Notes under the pieces: generated by a model
Seen by the model: the letters and a program-made list of their open reading frames with translations, nothing else
What the model was told of the DNA's origin: nothing
The model's database searches: none
Shown: positions 7,729 through 19,366 of the stretch, piece after piece
Layout: every line of letters begins with the position of its first letter
Numbering within the stretch: position 1 is the first letter of the stretch
Position numbers and translations under genes: made by a program
NCBI RefSeq assembly: GCF_004115085.1
Contig: NZ_QXJP01000005.1
Coordinates: forward strand, 62,001 to 126,000
Direction of reading: 5' to 3'
DNA from: Longirhabdus pacifica
GTDB taxonomy: Bacteria; Bacillota; Bacilli; Paenibacillales; DSM-105158
DNA: 64,000 nucleotides

Positions 7729-9006
7729 TTATTGTTCTTCTTTCATACCTGGGGTATAATTTATTAACTTTAACTGTGCTAGATTAGGTTCTACTTTATT
7801 CTTGATGCAAGAAGAAATAATATGACGATAAAAAGATGTAATGTCTTCATATGAATTAATATAGTTATATGCTCCTAAGCCTATTTCAAAACTATTCATC
7901 GCTTCATCAATATTGCCTTGATTCATACTGAATGTGCCTTTGTATAAATAGTATTTACCAATTGATTTATATTGATGTGGTGCATGTGGGTTTATAGGTA
8001 AAAACTTTTCTTCTTCACTTATTAAATATATTATTTCGCTTACTTTATTTAATTTAATGTAAATATTTAAAAGTTCAACAATGACATGAATTTTTTGGTC
8101 ATATCTAATTTCCTTATAACACTTTTCTAACATAGGAATAGCTACTTTAAAATCATTTTGTTTTGCTTTTATGTGTGCATAGGTAAATTGTATCCCTTCT
8201 TTAACAAAATCATATTTATATTTTTTGAAAATAAGCAAGTGTTTTTCTGCTTCATAATATTCTTCAAGAGTATAAAAACAATTAATCATTGTACCATATG
8301 CTCTTGCTTCTAATTCAGTAGATTTTGAAGAAATATTAAATCCATTCTGGGCTAACTGAATGCTATCATGATATTGTTTAATATCATATGCTTGAATCGA
8401 CATTTTAAAATAGAATTCTCGTTTTTCTTCATTAGAAAGAAAGTCTACATAATGTAATATTTCTTTTCCTTCCTCATAAGTTTGAGTATCTCGTTGAATG
8501 TTTAAACGATTAATGAAATACGCCTGCAACAAACCTTTTGCAATAAAAGGCGGGACCCCTCTTTGACGAGCATATTCGGCGATCGCCATATATAGTATTA
8601 GTTTTATCTCTTTGTTTTCGACAGTTTTTGCGCGTTGATACAGTGCAGATAGTGCATCTTCTGTTTCGTGTTTAGGTGACTCTAAATAAGCGATTGCAAT
8701 TTTTTTGATAAGAGCAGCGTTAAAATCAATTTGTGTACTTTTATCTAGTAATTCTTCTAAAACAATGGGACGATCTTCTACTTGAACATAACGATCAATG
8801 ATATCACCTTCGGGAATATGGAGTGCTTCAGAGATGGTGAATATCGTTTTAAATTCTGGTCGCTTCGTATCGCCATTTTCTATTTTGCTAATGACACCTT
8901 TGTTAATTCCTAGACTTTGCTGAAGCTGACCCATGGTAAAGCTCTGGTGTTCTCTGTGTTTTTTAACTAATTCCCCCAATGTTTGTTTTGTTTTCGTTTC
9001 TATCAT
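7729..9006 (-). CDS. RRNPP-type quorum-sensing regulator, second copy (HTH plus TPR)
   Basis: A 425-residue paralogue of the protein at 2456-3733. An XRE helix-turn-helix spans about residues 15-70 (MGQLQQSLGINKGVISKIEN) and is followed by the same GDTKRPEFKT linker and a long helical TPR region; the segment EYARQRGVPPFIAKGLLQAY is almost the same in both. The ATG at 9006 is chosen because GGAGAGGTG lies just upstream. The pre-pheromone gene follows directly. The family (NprR, PlcR, Rgg) senses cell density through re-imported peptides. The two copies differ most in the TPR half and in their peptides, which would suit separate signalling channels. Confidence 0.88.
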   Translation of the reverse strand: MIETKTKQTLGELVKKHREHQSFTMGQLQQSLGINKGVISKIENGDTKRPEFKTIFTISEALHIPEGDIIDRYVQVEDRPIVLEELLDKSTQIDFNAALIKKIAIAYLESPKHETEDALSALYQRAKTVENKEIKLILYMAIAEYARQRGVPPFIAKGLLQAYFINRLNIQRDTQTYEEGKEILHYVDFLSNEEKREFYFKMSIQAYDIKQYHDSIQLAQNGFNISSKSTELEARAYGTMINCFYTLEEYYEAEKHLLIFKKYKYDFVKEGIQFTYAHIKAKQNDFKVAIPMLEKCYKEIRYDQKIHVIVELLNIYIKLNKVSEIIYLISEEEKFLPINPHAPHQYKSIGKYYLYKGTFSMNQGNIDEAMNSFEIGLGAYNYINSYEDITSFYRHIISSCIKNKVEPNLAQLKLINYTPGMKEEQ

Positions 9007-9515
9007 TTCACACCTCTCCAAATTTTTGATATTTACCATAATATATCACTTTTTATGTGTCGAAGTAACGTTATTTTTGTCGAAAATATAATAGAGTTAA
9101 GTTTCTTTTCTAATTTTTCTTTTTTTTATAATTCTTTTATTACAAAACATAAGGAGTCTATTCTATCATCTTTATAGCAGCACTAATGTTGAAATGTTAT
9201 TGTTGATACTTATACATTTGTTTAAATTTAACTTTATTTTAAACGATGTAGTTGATAAATTCAACTAAAGTTACCAAACATCTCATAAAATATTCTATAT
9301 ACGATGATAAATCTTGCCGGTTGTGTTGGATGTTGTCTTGCTGACTCTCTTCATATAATGGTCGTTATCGGTGTTACGATTATTATCGGCATTATGCTCA
9401 TAAATGAAAAGTGTAAAGTAGGGTGCATACCTATGTTCTGGTCAAATTGTTTATTGATATACTTATGAACGAGTGATGTTGGAACTAATACATTAAGAAA
9501 AAAGGGAGCGAGCAT
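9007..9515. other. Intergenic region, divergent promoters, weak small ORF
   Basis: This AT-rich gap separates the divergent regulator and yunC genes. It must carry both promoters. An open frame of 54 codons runs 9304-9468 on the plus strand with a hydrophobic middle (IMVVIGVTIIIGIMLI) and several cysteines, but it has no ribosome site, so I do not call it a gene. Nothing else stands out. Confidence 0.4.
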
Positions 9516-9818
9516 ATGATTCGTTTAGAACCGATAGAGATTGATGGGAAAACAGTACTTGGGGTAGAGGTTTTGCTACCTAAAACAACGTTGCTTTCCA
9601 TTTCTACTGACAAAGGGTACATTATGTGTGGAGCGTTGGATGTAGGACTGTTAAATGACAAGCTAGCAGATAGAGGAATTATTGCTGGTAGAGCTGTAGG
9701 TGTGAGGACGCTGGAGCAATTGCTCGAGGCCCCACTAGAGTCTGTAACATTAGAGGCTGAAAAACATGGGATAACTTCCAATATGAAAGGCAGAGACGCT
9801 TTATTAAAAATGATGTAG
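9516..9818 (+). CDS. yunC: YunC family protein (DUF1805)
   Basis: A 100-residue protein close to B. subtilis YunC along its whole length, including the family motif GYIMCGALDVGLLNDKLADR and the following RGIIAGRAVGVRTLEQLL. The fold is known from structural genomics, but the function is unknown. AAGGGAGCGAGC precedes the ATG. In B. subtilis yunC and yunD are neighbours; here the yunD homologue lies more than 20 kb away at 31739, so the pair has been split by rearrangement or insertion. Confidence 0.92.
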   Translation: MIRLEPIEIDGKTVLGVEVLLPKTTLLSISTDKGYIMCGALDVGLLNDKLADRGIIAGRAVGVRTLEQLLEAPLESVTLEAEKHGITSNMKGRDALLKMM

Positions 9819-9883
9819 CGTCATTTGTTTTCATTGTCTTCAATTATTAAACGATCATAATAACGTATAGATGCTATGTGTCA

Positions 9884-10906
9884 TTATTTCTCAAGCAGAG
9901 GTGCACAAGATTGTCTTGTAATAATCCGGTGAGGAATAAGTTCTCGTTTGCTGTCCACACCATCTTCAATGGATCGAATTAACAATTGTGATGCCGTATA
10001 ACCCATTTGGTAAATCCCTATTTCTACACTATTTAAAGGTGGGTTTGTTAACTCAGAGATGGTAATGTTATTAAAACTAATAATGCTGATATCTTCTGGT
10101 ACTTTATATCCAAGCTCTGTTAAACCACGAAGTACTCCATAAGCAACAAGATCATCCGTAACAATTAATGCAGATGGACGATTTTCCAAACTCATAATAG
10201 AAGACATCGCTAAATAGCCGCTCTCTTGTAAAAACTCACCTTCTACAATCCACTCTGGCTTTGTTTCCAATTGTGCAGCTTTTAACGCTTCTGTATAGCC
10301 TGTAAGGCGGTCTTGAGAAACGATTAAGTGTGCAGGCCCACTCACAAAACCAATGCGCTTATGACCGATAGAAATAAGGTAGTTTGTCACGTCAGTAGCT
10401 GCTTTTATATTATCGTTATCTACAGATAGTATATTTTCAAATTCATCACTTCGCCCAATCACGACAAAAGGAAATTTCATCTCTTGCAATAGTTTAATGA
10501 CGGGATCTTTTTTACGAGAAGTTAAAATGATAATACCATCGACTTTTTTTCCTTTTACAAGCTTTGTTATAGCATCTGCTTCATCCATTTGTGTTACGCC
10601 GGATGTCATGAGCAAATCATAGCCGATCCTAGAAGCTTGTGCCACAATACCACGAATAAATTCAGAGAAAAATAAGTTGACGAATAATTCTTCGGCTGGA
10701 CGTGGCAAAATAATGCCTAACGTTTTAGACTTTTGCATGACTAAGCTTTTCGCAAGCATATTTGGATGATAACCGAGTTCATCCATAATCTTTTTGACTT
10801 TAGCTGTTGTTTGCGGACTAATCCGCGGATGATTGGAGATGACTCTGGAAACGGTGGATGGAGAAACACCTGCTTCTTTTGCAACATCTTTAATGGTAAC
10901 TGGCAT
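9884..10906 (-). CDS. LacI family transcriptional regulator, likely of maltodextrin uptake (MalR/MdxR-like)
   Basis: A 340-residue LacI-type repressor. The N-terminal helix-turn-helix and hinge (TIKDVAKEAGVSPSTVSRVI, about residues 4-50) are followed by a periplasmic-binding-protein-like sugar domain. A start with AGGGAGGAT just ahead fits well. It is divergent from a maltodextrin ABC transporter operon, and the 540-base gap between them holds two AAACGTTT palindromes of the LacI-operator kind. I infer that it controls that transporter in response to a maltose-type sugar. MalR of Bacilli and the B. subtilis repressor next to mdxEFG are the closest known examples. Confidence 0.85.
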   Translation of the reverse strand: MPVTIKDVAKEAGVSPSTVSRVISNHPRISPQTTAKVKKIMDELGYHPNMLAKSLVMQKSKTLGIILPRPAEELFVNLFFSEFIRGIVAQASRIGYDLLMTSGVTQMDEADAITKLVKGKKVDGIIILTSRKKDPVIKLLQEMKFPFVVIGRSDEFENILSVDNDNIKAATDVTNYLISIGHKRIGFVSGPAHLIVSQDRLTGYTEALKAAQLETKPEWIVEGEFLQESGYLAMSSIMSLENRPSALIVTDDLVAYGVLRGLTELGYKVPEDISIISFNNITISELTNPPLNSVEIGIYQMGYTASQLLIRSIEDGVDSKRELIPHRIITRQSCAPLLEK

Positions 10907-11158
10907 AATATCCTCCCTATGAAACGGCTTTCATTTTTTTGTATTACAGATGTGAGCTAGGTAATGAGTGTTCGCTATGATAAACCGACATAGGGCTTTT
11001 TTTCATTAGTAGCTTTTCAACATGATTTTAACACCGTTTCTGCTTAAATTCTACTATAGTACAAATAAATGAAATTGAAAATAAGTAAAAAGGTGAGAAA
11101 AAGAGACTATTTTAGAGAAAAGGTAGTATAATCTAGTGTAGATGCCCACATAAAATCT

Positions 11159-11172
11159 GTGCAAACGTTTTA
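11159..11172. promoter_or_regulatory. LacI-type operator 1
   Basis: TGCAAACGTTTTAT has the AAACGTTT core typical of LacI-family operators. A second, fully palindromic copy lies 124 bases further on. Both lie in the intergenic region between the LacI-type gene and the transporter. Confidence 0.55.
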
Positions 11173-11207
11173 TCGATTGCGAATAATTAGTTACAATATA
11201 GATGAGC

Positions 11208-11221
11208 GTAAAGCGCTTTCA
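11208..11221 (+). promoter_or_regulatory. cre-like site (CcpA) upstream of the transporter
   Basis: GTAAAGCGCTTTCA matches the catabolite-response-element consensus TGWAANCGNTNWCA except in the first two bases. It suggests glucose repression of the operon through CcpA. Confidence 0.6.
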
Positions 11222-11285
11222 ATTATGTTTTAAGTAGCTGACTATAAGTTTTCTACCATAGCAATATTTTTTTTATTTTTTTGTT

Positions 11286-11295
11286 CAAACGTTTG
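11286..11295. promoter_or_regulatory. LacI-type operator 2, perfect palindrome
   Basis: CAAACGTTTG is a perfect 10-base palindrome that shares its core with the site at 11159. A TTGCAC hexamer that could be a -35 element overlaps its right edge, a place where a repressor would block transcription of the transporter genes. Confidence 0.6.
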
Positions 11296-11445
11296 CACTC
11301 CTTATTCTATGCTATTTTATTCATTTTAACCGTACAATTACATATGATGTTGTATGGTTACATAAGGGGACAAACGTATATAGCTAGAAGTAGGATAGCG
11401 CTTGTACGAAGAAGTATCATACATTAAAAAAAGGTGGGTTCTAAG

Positions 11446-12804
11446 ATGAAGTTAAAAAGCATGTTAATTTTATTGTTAGCAATGACGATGGTATTTACGA
11501 TTGCGGCATGTGGAGACAGTGAAGAAACTGAGGAAGCAGGTTCCAATAACACACAGGAAGAAACTGTAGATACTACGGATAATAATGAAGAAGATAGTAA
11601 CACAGAAGAAGAACCAATGGAAGAATCAATGGATGAAGAAATCGTTCCTGAAGAAGGAGCAGAAATCATAGTTTGGGATAGTGCTAACCAGAAAGAATTT
11701 ATTGAAGAACGAATTGATGCATTTGAAACGATGTACGCAGATTACAATGTAGACGTAACGTATGAAACAGTAGAAGCAGATACAAGTGCAGCACAAGTTA
11801 TCCAAGATGCGGAAGCTGGATTGGCAGGAGATGTATTTATTGCTGCACACGATAATGTTGGTAAATTAGTTAACTCTGGTGTTATTGCACCGATTTATTT
11901 CGATGAGGAAACAAAAGCTGTAGCCTATGAAACAGCTATCAATGCAGTGAGTTATAAGTATGAGGATTTAAATTTGGTATGGGGTTATCCAAGTTCAGTA
12001 GAAACGATCGGTATGTTCTATAATAAAGATCTTATTGCTGAAGCACCAGAAACGTGGGAAGAAGTCGTTGCTTTTGCAAACGAATTCAATGATGATAATA
12101 ATAACTATGGCATCATGTGGGAAGCTGGAAATGCATACTATAGTTACGGTTTCTTTGCTGGATATGGAGCTTATGTATTTGGAGACAACGGTACCAATGC
12201 GGATGACATCGGTATGAATAGCGAAGGAGCGCTAGAAGCAGCTACATTCGTCAAATCATTAAAATCCATATTACCAATTGATTCTCAAGACATTCAAGGG
12301 AACATTAAAGATGGATTGTTTGAAGAAGGTAAACTTGCGATGAACATTACAGGACCATGGATGTCCGGAGCGTTTAAAGAAAAAGTTCCTAATTTAGCTG
12401 TTGCACCTTTACCAAAATTACCAAATGGAGAAATGATGAAGCCATTCTCTGGTACGAAAGCTTACTTTGTCAATGCGTTCTCTGAGTATCCTGATACTGC
12501 ACAATTGTTAGCACAGTTTTTAACAAGTGAAGAGTCTCAATTAGCACGTTTTGAAAATAGTGGAGATATGCCTGCAAATGAAATGTTAGGTGGTAATGAT
12601 ATGATCAAGAATGATCCACTCGTATCTGGATTTTTACAGCAATATGCAAATTCAGAGCCAATGCCATCTATTGCAGAAATGGGCAACTACTGGTCTGTTA
12701 TGGAAAGTGCACTAGCAGAACTCTGGAATAACGCTGCAGATGAAAAAGAGACGATGGACAACATGGTACAGCAATTGAAAGATGCTAACGCTACAATGAA
12801 CTAA
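11446..12804 (+). CDS. mdxE: Maltodextrin-binding lipoprotein of ABC transporter (MdxE/MalE-like)
   Basis: Solute-binding protein of 452 residues. The N-terminus is a lipoprotein signal with lipobox TIAAC, cysteine at about residue 22, followed by a long Asp/Glu-rich spacer (about residues 25-70) and a family 1 extracellular solute-binding domain of the MalE type (VWDSANQKEF..., GYPSSVETIGMFYNKDL, NITGPWMSGAFKE, MPANEM). The ATG at 11446 has AAGGTGGG 9 bases ahead. It is the first gene of an operon with two permease genes. No ATPase gene is present, as in B. subtilis, where MsmX serves several sugar transporters. The unusually long acidic spacer may keep the domain away from the wall. Confidence 0.88.
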   Translation: MKLKSMLILLLAMTMVFTIAACGDSEETEEAGSNNTQEETVDTTDNNEEDSNTEEEPMEESMDEEIVPEEGAEIIVWDSANQKEFIEERIDAFETMYADYNVDVTYETVEADTSAAQVIQDAEAGLAGDVFIAAHDNVGKLVNSGVIAPIYFDEETKAVAYETAINAVSYKYEDLNLVWGYPSSVETIGMFYNKDLIAEAPETWEEVVAFANEFNDDNNNYGIMWEAGNAYYSYGFFAGYGAYVFGDNGTNADDIGMNSEGALEAATFVKSLKSILPIDSQDIQGNIKDGLFEEGKLAMNITGPWMSGAFKEKVPNLAVAPLPKLPNGEMMKPFSGTKAYFVNAFSEYPDTAQLLAQFLTSEESQLARFENSGDMPANEMLGGNDMIKNDPLVSGFLQQYANSEPMPSIAEMGNYWSVMESALAELWNNAADEKETMDNMVQQLKDANATMN

Positions 12805-12835
12805 TCGCTATATTCGCAAAATATACACCGAATGA

Positions 12836-12868
12836 CGCTCACCTTGTTCTAAAAGAGCGAGGTGAGTG
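12836..12868 (+). promoter_or_regulatory. Intergenic hairpin between binding-protein and permease genes
   Basis: CTCACCT at 12838-12844 pairs with AGGTGAG at 12860-12866, extended by two weaker pairs, around a 15-base loop. Such hairpins after binding-protein genes commonly stabilise the upstream mRNA and lower permease expression. It overlaps the first candidate start (GTG 12862) of the permease gene. Confidence 0.55.
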
Positions 12869-14208
12869 ATTTTGAAGAGAAAGGACTGGCTAAAGTGGCG
12901 AACTTTGCGAAAAAAGCGGCCGTGCTTTCCACACTATGCATGGGTTTAGGACAATGGTACAACAGACAATTTGTTAAAGGTGCTCTCTTTCTTACTGCGG
13001 AGATCGTTTTCGTCTATTTGCTCATTACCTCTTTTATAGACAACTTAATTGGATTAATTACGCTAGGGGATAAAGGGGCTACACTAGAAAAAGTAGGTCG
13101 GAAATTCGTCAATGTACCTGGAGATAACTCCATCGATATGCTTCTGGATGGACTAGCATCTGTCCTAGTTATTCTGGTTATTATTTTTATTTATGTGATG
13201 AATGTTAGAGATGCTTATCGGACAGGTAAAGCAAGAGAAGCAGGGGAGAAACCTCTTTCGTTTACTCAATCATGGAAGAAAATGAATACGTATAGTTTCC
13301 CTTACATGATGTTGACTATTCCTTTTATCGGAGTACTCATATTCACCATCTTTCCGATATTGTTTACGGTATTGATTGCATTTACAAACTATTCTGCTCC
13401 AAACTATATTCCACCTAAGGGACTGGTGGATTGGGTTGGATTTGAAACATTTATCGATTTGTTTGCTTTAAAACAGTGGAGTTATACGTTTTTCACCTTG
13501 TTAACGTGGACGGCTATCTGGGCTGTTTCGGCGACGGTGACAACGTATTTCGGAGGTATCTTAGTTGCCTTATTAATTCAGCAAAAAGGGATTAAACTTA
13601 AGCGCTTTTGGCGTACATTGTTTATTTTACCTTACGCTATTCCACAGTTTATTTCATTACTTATTTTTAGAAACTTATTGAATGATGAGTTTGGTGCTAT
13701 TAATGGAATGTTGAGGCAAATAGGGTTAGAAGGTGTAAAGTGGCTTAATGATCCTATCATGGCTAAGTTTTCTATCATTTTTGTAAATATGTGGGTAGGT
13801 ATTCCTGTTTCCATGTTGCTTGTTATCGGTTTGTTAGGTAATATTCCTAAAGACTTATATGAAGCAGCAGATGTGGATGGAGCAACTAATGGACAGAAAT
13901 TCAGATCCATTACAATGCCATATATTTTGTTTGCTACTGCCCCTGTACTTATTATAAATTTTGTTGGAAATATTAATAACTTCAATGTCATTTATTTATT
14001 AACAAATGGAGATCCAAAATCAGGTGACTTGCAATATGCCGGAACGACGGATTTGCTGGTGACATGGTTATACAAATTGACGTTAGACAACCAACAGTAT
14101 AGTTTTGCCTCTGCCATCGCTGTATTGATGTTTATATTCATCGCGATAATGGCAATCATTATGTTTCGTAATACACCTTCTTTTAAAGAGGAGGACATGG
14201 TGCAATGA
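12862..14208 (+). CDS. mdxF: Maltodextrin ABC transporter permease (MdxF/MalF-like)
   Basis: A 448-residue inner-membrane permease. It has an extra N-terminal pair of membrane segments (about residues 20-60, with GLGQWYNRQFVKG) and a third near 95-115, then a core of six membrane segments. The EAA loop, which docks the ATPase, is at about residues 330-350 (EAADVDGATNGQKFRSITMP). This N-terminal extension is seen in MdxF of Bacilli. The start is uncertain: GTG 12862 lies inside a hairpin, while GTG 12895 has AAAGGA 9 bases ahead and would remove 11 residues. It overlaps the next permease gene by 4 bases (ATGA). Confidence 0.87.
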   Translation: MSDFEEKGLAKVANFAKKAAVLSTLCMGLGQWYNRQFVKGALFLTAEIVFVYLLITSFIDNLIGLITLGDKGATLEKVGRKFVNVPGDNSIDMLLDGLASVLVILVIIFIYVMNVRDAYRTGKAREAGEKPLSFTQSWKKMNTYSFPYMMLTIPFIGVLIFTIFPILFTVLIAFTNYSAPNYIPPKGLVDWVGFETFIDLFALKQWSYTFFTLLTWTAIWAVSATVTTYFGGILVALLIQQKGIKLKRFWRTLFILPYAIPQFISLLIFRNLLNDEFGAINGMLRQIGLEGVKWLNDPIMAKFSIIFVNMWVGIPVSMLLVIGLLGNIPKDLYEAADVDGATNGQKFRSITMPYILFATAPVLIINFVGNINNFNVIYLLTNGDPKSGDLQYAGTTDLLVTWLYKLTLDNQQYSFASAIAVLMFIFIAIMAIIMFRNTPSFKEEDMVQ

Positions 14209-15044
14209 AGAAAAACATAAGTTTAAGAATTATTTTAAGTTACTTGCTGCTCGTATTAATAGCCATTGCTGTCATTTACCCATCGTTTTGGGTAATAATG
14301 ACCTCATTTAGAGAAGGTACATCACTATACAGTGAATCCATTATACCAAAAAATATGACACTCGATCACTATAGAGAAATATTTGCAAACGACGATGTTA
14401 GTCCGGTTTTAACTTGGTATGGTAATACGTTAAAAGTAGCGACGTTAAGTATGCTTTTCGGAACGATCATACAGTTGTTTACAGCGTACACGATTTCTCG
14501 CTTCCGCTTTAAAGGACGAAGAGTCGTCATGTCCAGTATACTATTATTAAGTATGTTCCCGGGATTTTTAAGTTTAGTTGCTATTTATGCTATGTTCCAA
14601 AGATTTGATTTACTTGGTACTCACGCAGCACTTATTATTGTGTATTCTGCTGGTGCCGCTTTGGGAATGTTTGTAGCGAAAGGCTACTTTGATACGATGC
14701 CACGCGGATTAGAGGAAGCGGCTAGAATAGATGGAGCCAGTCACATGACGGTCTTCTTGAAAATTTTCCTTCCATTATCTAAGCCAATGCTAATCTATAT
14801 TGCGTTAACGACGTTTACTGGAGCTTTTGTTGATTTTGTATTAGCTAAAGCAATTTTAAGAAATGATCGAGAAGTATGGACGCTAGCAGTCGGATTGTAT
14901 GACATGGTGTTTAGTAGTAAAGACGCCAAGTATACTTTATTTGCTGCAGGTGCGGTGTTAGCTGCAATTCCGGTTACGCTTCTATTCTTAGCATTACAAC
15001 GATTCTTAGTAGAAGGTATTACCGCTGGTTCTTCAAAAGGATAA
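14205..15044 (+). CDS. mdxG: Maltodextrin ABC transporter permease (MdxG/MalG-like)
   Basis: A 279-residue permease with six membrane segments. It has the MalG-type EAA loop (LEEAARIDGASHMTVFLKIF, about residues 167-187) and a second-loop region typical of binding-protein-dependent sugar transporters. Its ATG overlaps the stop of mdxF, which shows coupled translation. Together with mdxE and mdxF it forms a sugar importer that must borrow an ATPase such as MsmX. A terminator follows. Confidence 0.88.
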   Translation: MKKNISLRIILSYLLLVLIAIAVIYPSFWVIMTSFREGTSLYSESIIPKNMTLDHYREIFANDDVSPVLTWYGNTLKVATLSMLFGTIIQLFTAYTISRFRFKGRRVVMSSILLLSMFPGFLSLVAIYAMFQRFDLLGTHAALIIVYSAGAALGMFVAKGYFDTMPRGLEEAARIDGASHMTVFLKIFLPLSKPMLIYIALTTFTGAFVDFVLAKAILRNDREVWTLAVGLYDMVFSSKDAKYTLFAAGAVLAAIPVTLLFLALQRFLVEGITAGSSKG

Positions 15045-15065
15045 AGTAAAGATAGTTAATAAGTA

Positions 15066-15140
15066 AGATGGGGCACATAGAACGAAGCTGCTTATGATCT
15101 ACGTAAGAGCTTGGTTGTATGTTGCTTCATCTTTTTTTCT
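15066..15140 (+). terminator. Terminator of the mdxEFG operon
   Basis: AGATGGGGCACATA and TATGTTGCTTCATCT form a long, slightly mismatched stem followed by seven T residues. The rest of the gap up to sufC (15141-15554) holds only the promoter region described for suf. Confidence 0.75.
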
Positions 15141-15454
15141 TTGTATTTTTGTTTTGTTTTGTGACTAAAATTTTTAAAATTTCGAAGTAATCTGGCTTAG
15201 ATAAGCTGTGGTTTTTTTGCTAGTGAATAGCTTATACATGTCATGGTAATGCATGTTGTTTTATTTTACTGCATTTGCCGGTAGATTTGCATATGCATCG
15301 CAGGCATTCTATAATGAAAACAGTGTTAAATACCGTCTTCAATACCTAAAAAATAAATAGGCGATGGTATAATTATAAACTTATGAAACAAAAATGTATA
15401 AAAAATTGATAAAAGGCTTTATTGCTGGATTAGAATAGTTTATAATAATTATAA

Positions 15455-15495
15455 AGTAATGATAATCATTGAGAATCAAATAAGAATGATTCTTG
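15455..15495 (+). promoter_or_regulatory. Fur-box-like site upstream of the suf operon
   Basis: TAATGATAATCATT at 15457-15470 equals the central 14 bases of the classical 19-base Fur box; the outer bases differ. A second related stretch, GAGAATCAAATAAGAATGATTCT, follows at once and holds the palindrome AGAATGATTCT. A TATAAT hexamer lies at 15441-15446, so a bound repressor would cover the start of transcription. This suggests iron-dependent control of sufCDSUB. Confidence 0.6.
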
Positions 15496-15554
15496 TTAAC
15501 ACATGGTTAAATCATCAACATAGCCAATGTATATAGCGGAAGGAGACTATATTA

Positions 15555-16382
15555 ATGAGTAAAGATCTACAGTTTAAAATAGACGGGTTAAAAGCGTCTG
15601 TAGATGGTAAGGAAATTTTGAAAGGTATCCAATTAGAAATGAAGGGTGGCGAAATTCATGCCATCATGGGACCGAATGGAACGGGTAAAAGTACGTTAGC
15701 ATCTGCAATCATGGGACACCCAAAGTATGAAGTGACAGAAGGTAAAGTACTTTTAAATGAAGAAGACGTACTAGAAATGGAAGTCGACGAAAGAGCACTT
15801 GCAGGTTTATTCCTTGCGATGCAATACCCAAGTGAAATTACAGGTGTAACAAACTCTGATTTCATGCGTAGTGCACTCAATGCTCGCAGAGAAGAAGGCG
15901 ACGAAATTTCTTTAATTAAATTTATTCGTCAAATGGAAGCAAAAATGAAAGAACTAGAAATCGATCCACAATTTATGCATCGCTATTTGAACGAAGGATT
16001 CTCTGGTGGAGAGAAGAAACGTAATGAAATCTTACAAATGGCAATGATTGATCCGAAAGTCGGTATTTTGGATGAGATCGATTCTGGATTAGATATCGAT
16101 GCATTGAAAATCGTAGCAGCTGGCGTAAATGCAATGCGTAGTGAAGAAAATGCTTTCCTTATTATTACGCACTATCAGCGTTTGCTTAACTACATCAAGC
16201 CAGATTATGTACACGTGATGATGCAAGGACGCATTGTTAAATCTGGTGGTGCTGAGTTAGCAGAAAGACTAGAAGCAGAAGGTTACGACTGGATCAAAGA
16301 AGAATTAGGTATTGAAGATGAAACGGTGGGTCAAGAAGAGGAATTTCAAGTTCCTATGAATACGACTGGGCCTAAGCTTTAG
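15555..16382 (+). CDS. sufC: Fe-S cluster assembly ATPase SufC
   Basis: ABC-type ATPase of the SUF scaffold complex SufBC2D, which builds iron-sulfur clusters. The Walker A motif GPNGTGKST is at about residues 38-46, the signature FSGGEKKRNEI near 150, Walker B GILDEIDSGLD near 175 and the switch histidine in ITHYQRLL. At 275 residues it is a little longer than most SufC proteins (about 260) owing to an acidic C-terminal tail. An AAGGAG site precedes the ATG. It is the first gene of a five-gene operon in the order C-D-S-U-B usual for Bacilli. Confidence 0.97.
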   Translation: MSKDLQFKIDGLKASVDGKEILKGIQLEMKGGEIHAIMGPNGTGKSTLASAIMGHPKYEVTEGKVLLNEEDVLEMEVDERALAGLFLAMQYPSEITGVTNSDFMRSALNARREEGDEISLIKFIRQMEAKMKELEIDPQFMHRYLNEGFSGGEKKRNEILQMAMIDPKVGILDEIDSGLDIDALKIVAAGVNAMRSEENAFLIITHYQRLLNYIKPDYVHVMMQGRIVKSGGAELAERLEAEGYDWIKEELGIEDETVGQEEEFQVPMNTTGPKL

Positions 16383-16397
16383 TGAGGAGGAATAGAG

Positions 16398-19337
<2,940 letters not shown>

Positions 19338-19366
19338 ATACTCATTTTTAAGGAGGTAATAACAAA

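Noticed and set aside
9304-9468. 54-codon frame with hydrophobic middle and cysteines before yunC
   Set aside because: It has no ribosome site; the similarity to small sporulation peptides is too slight.
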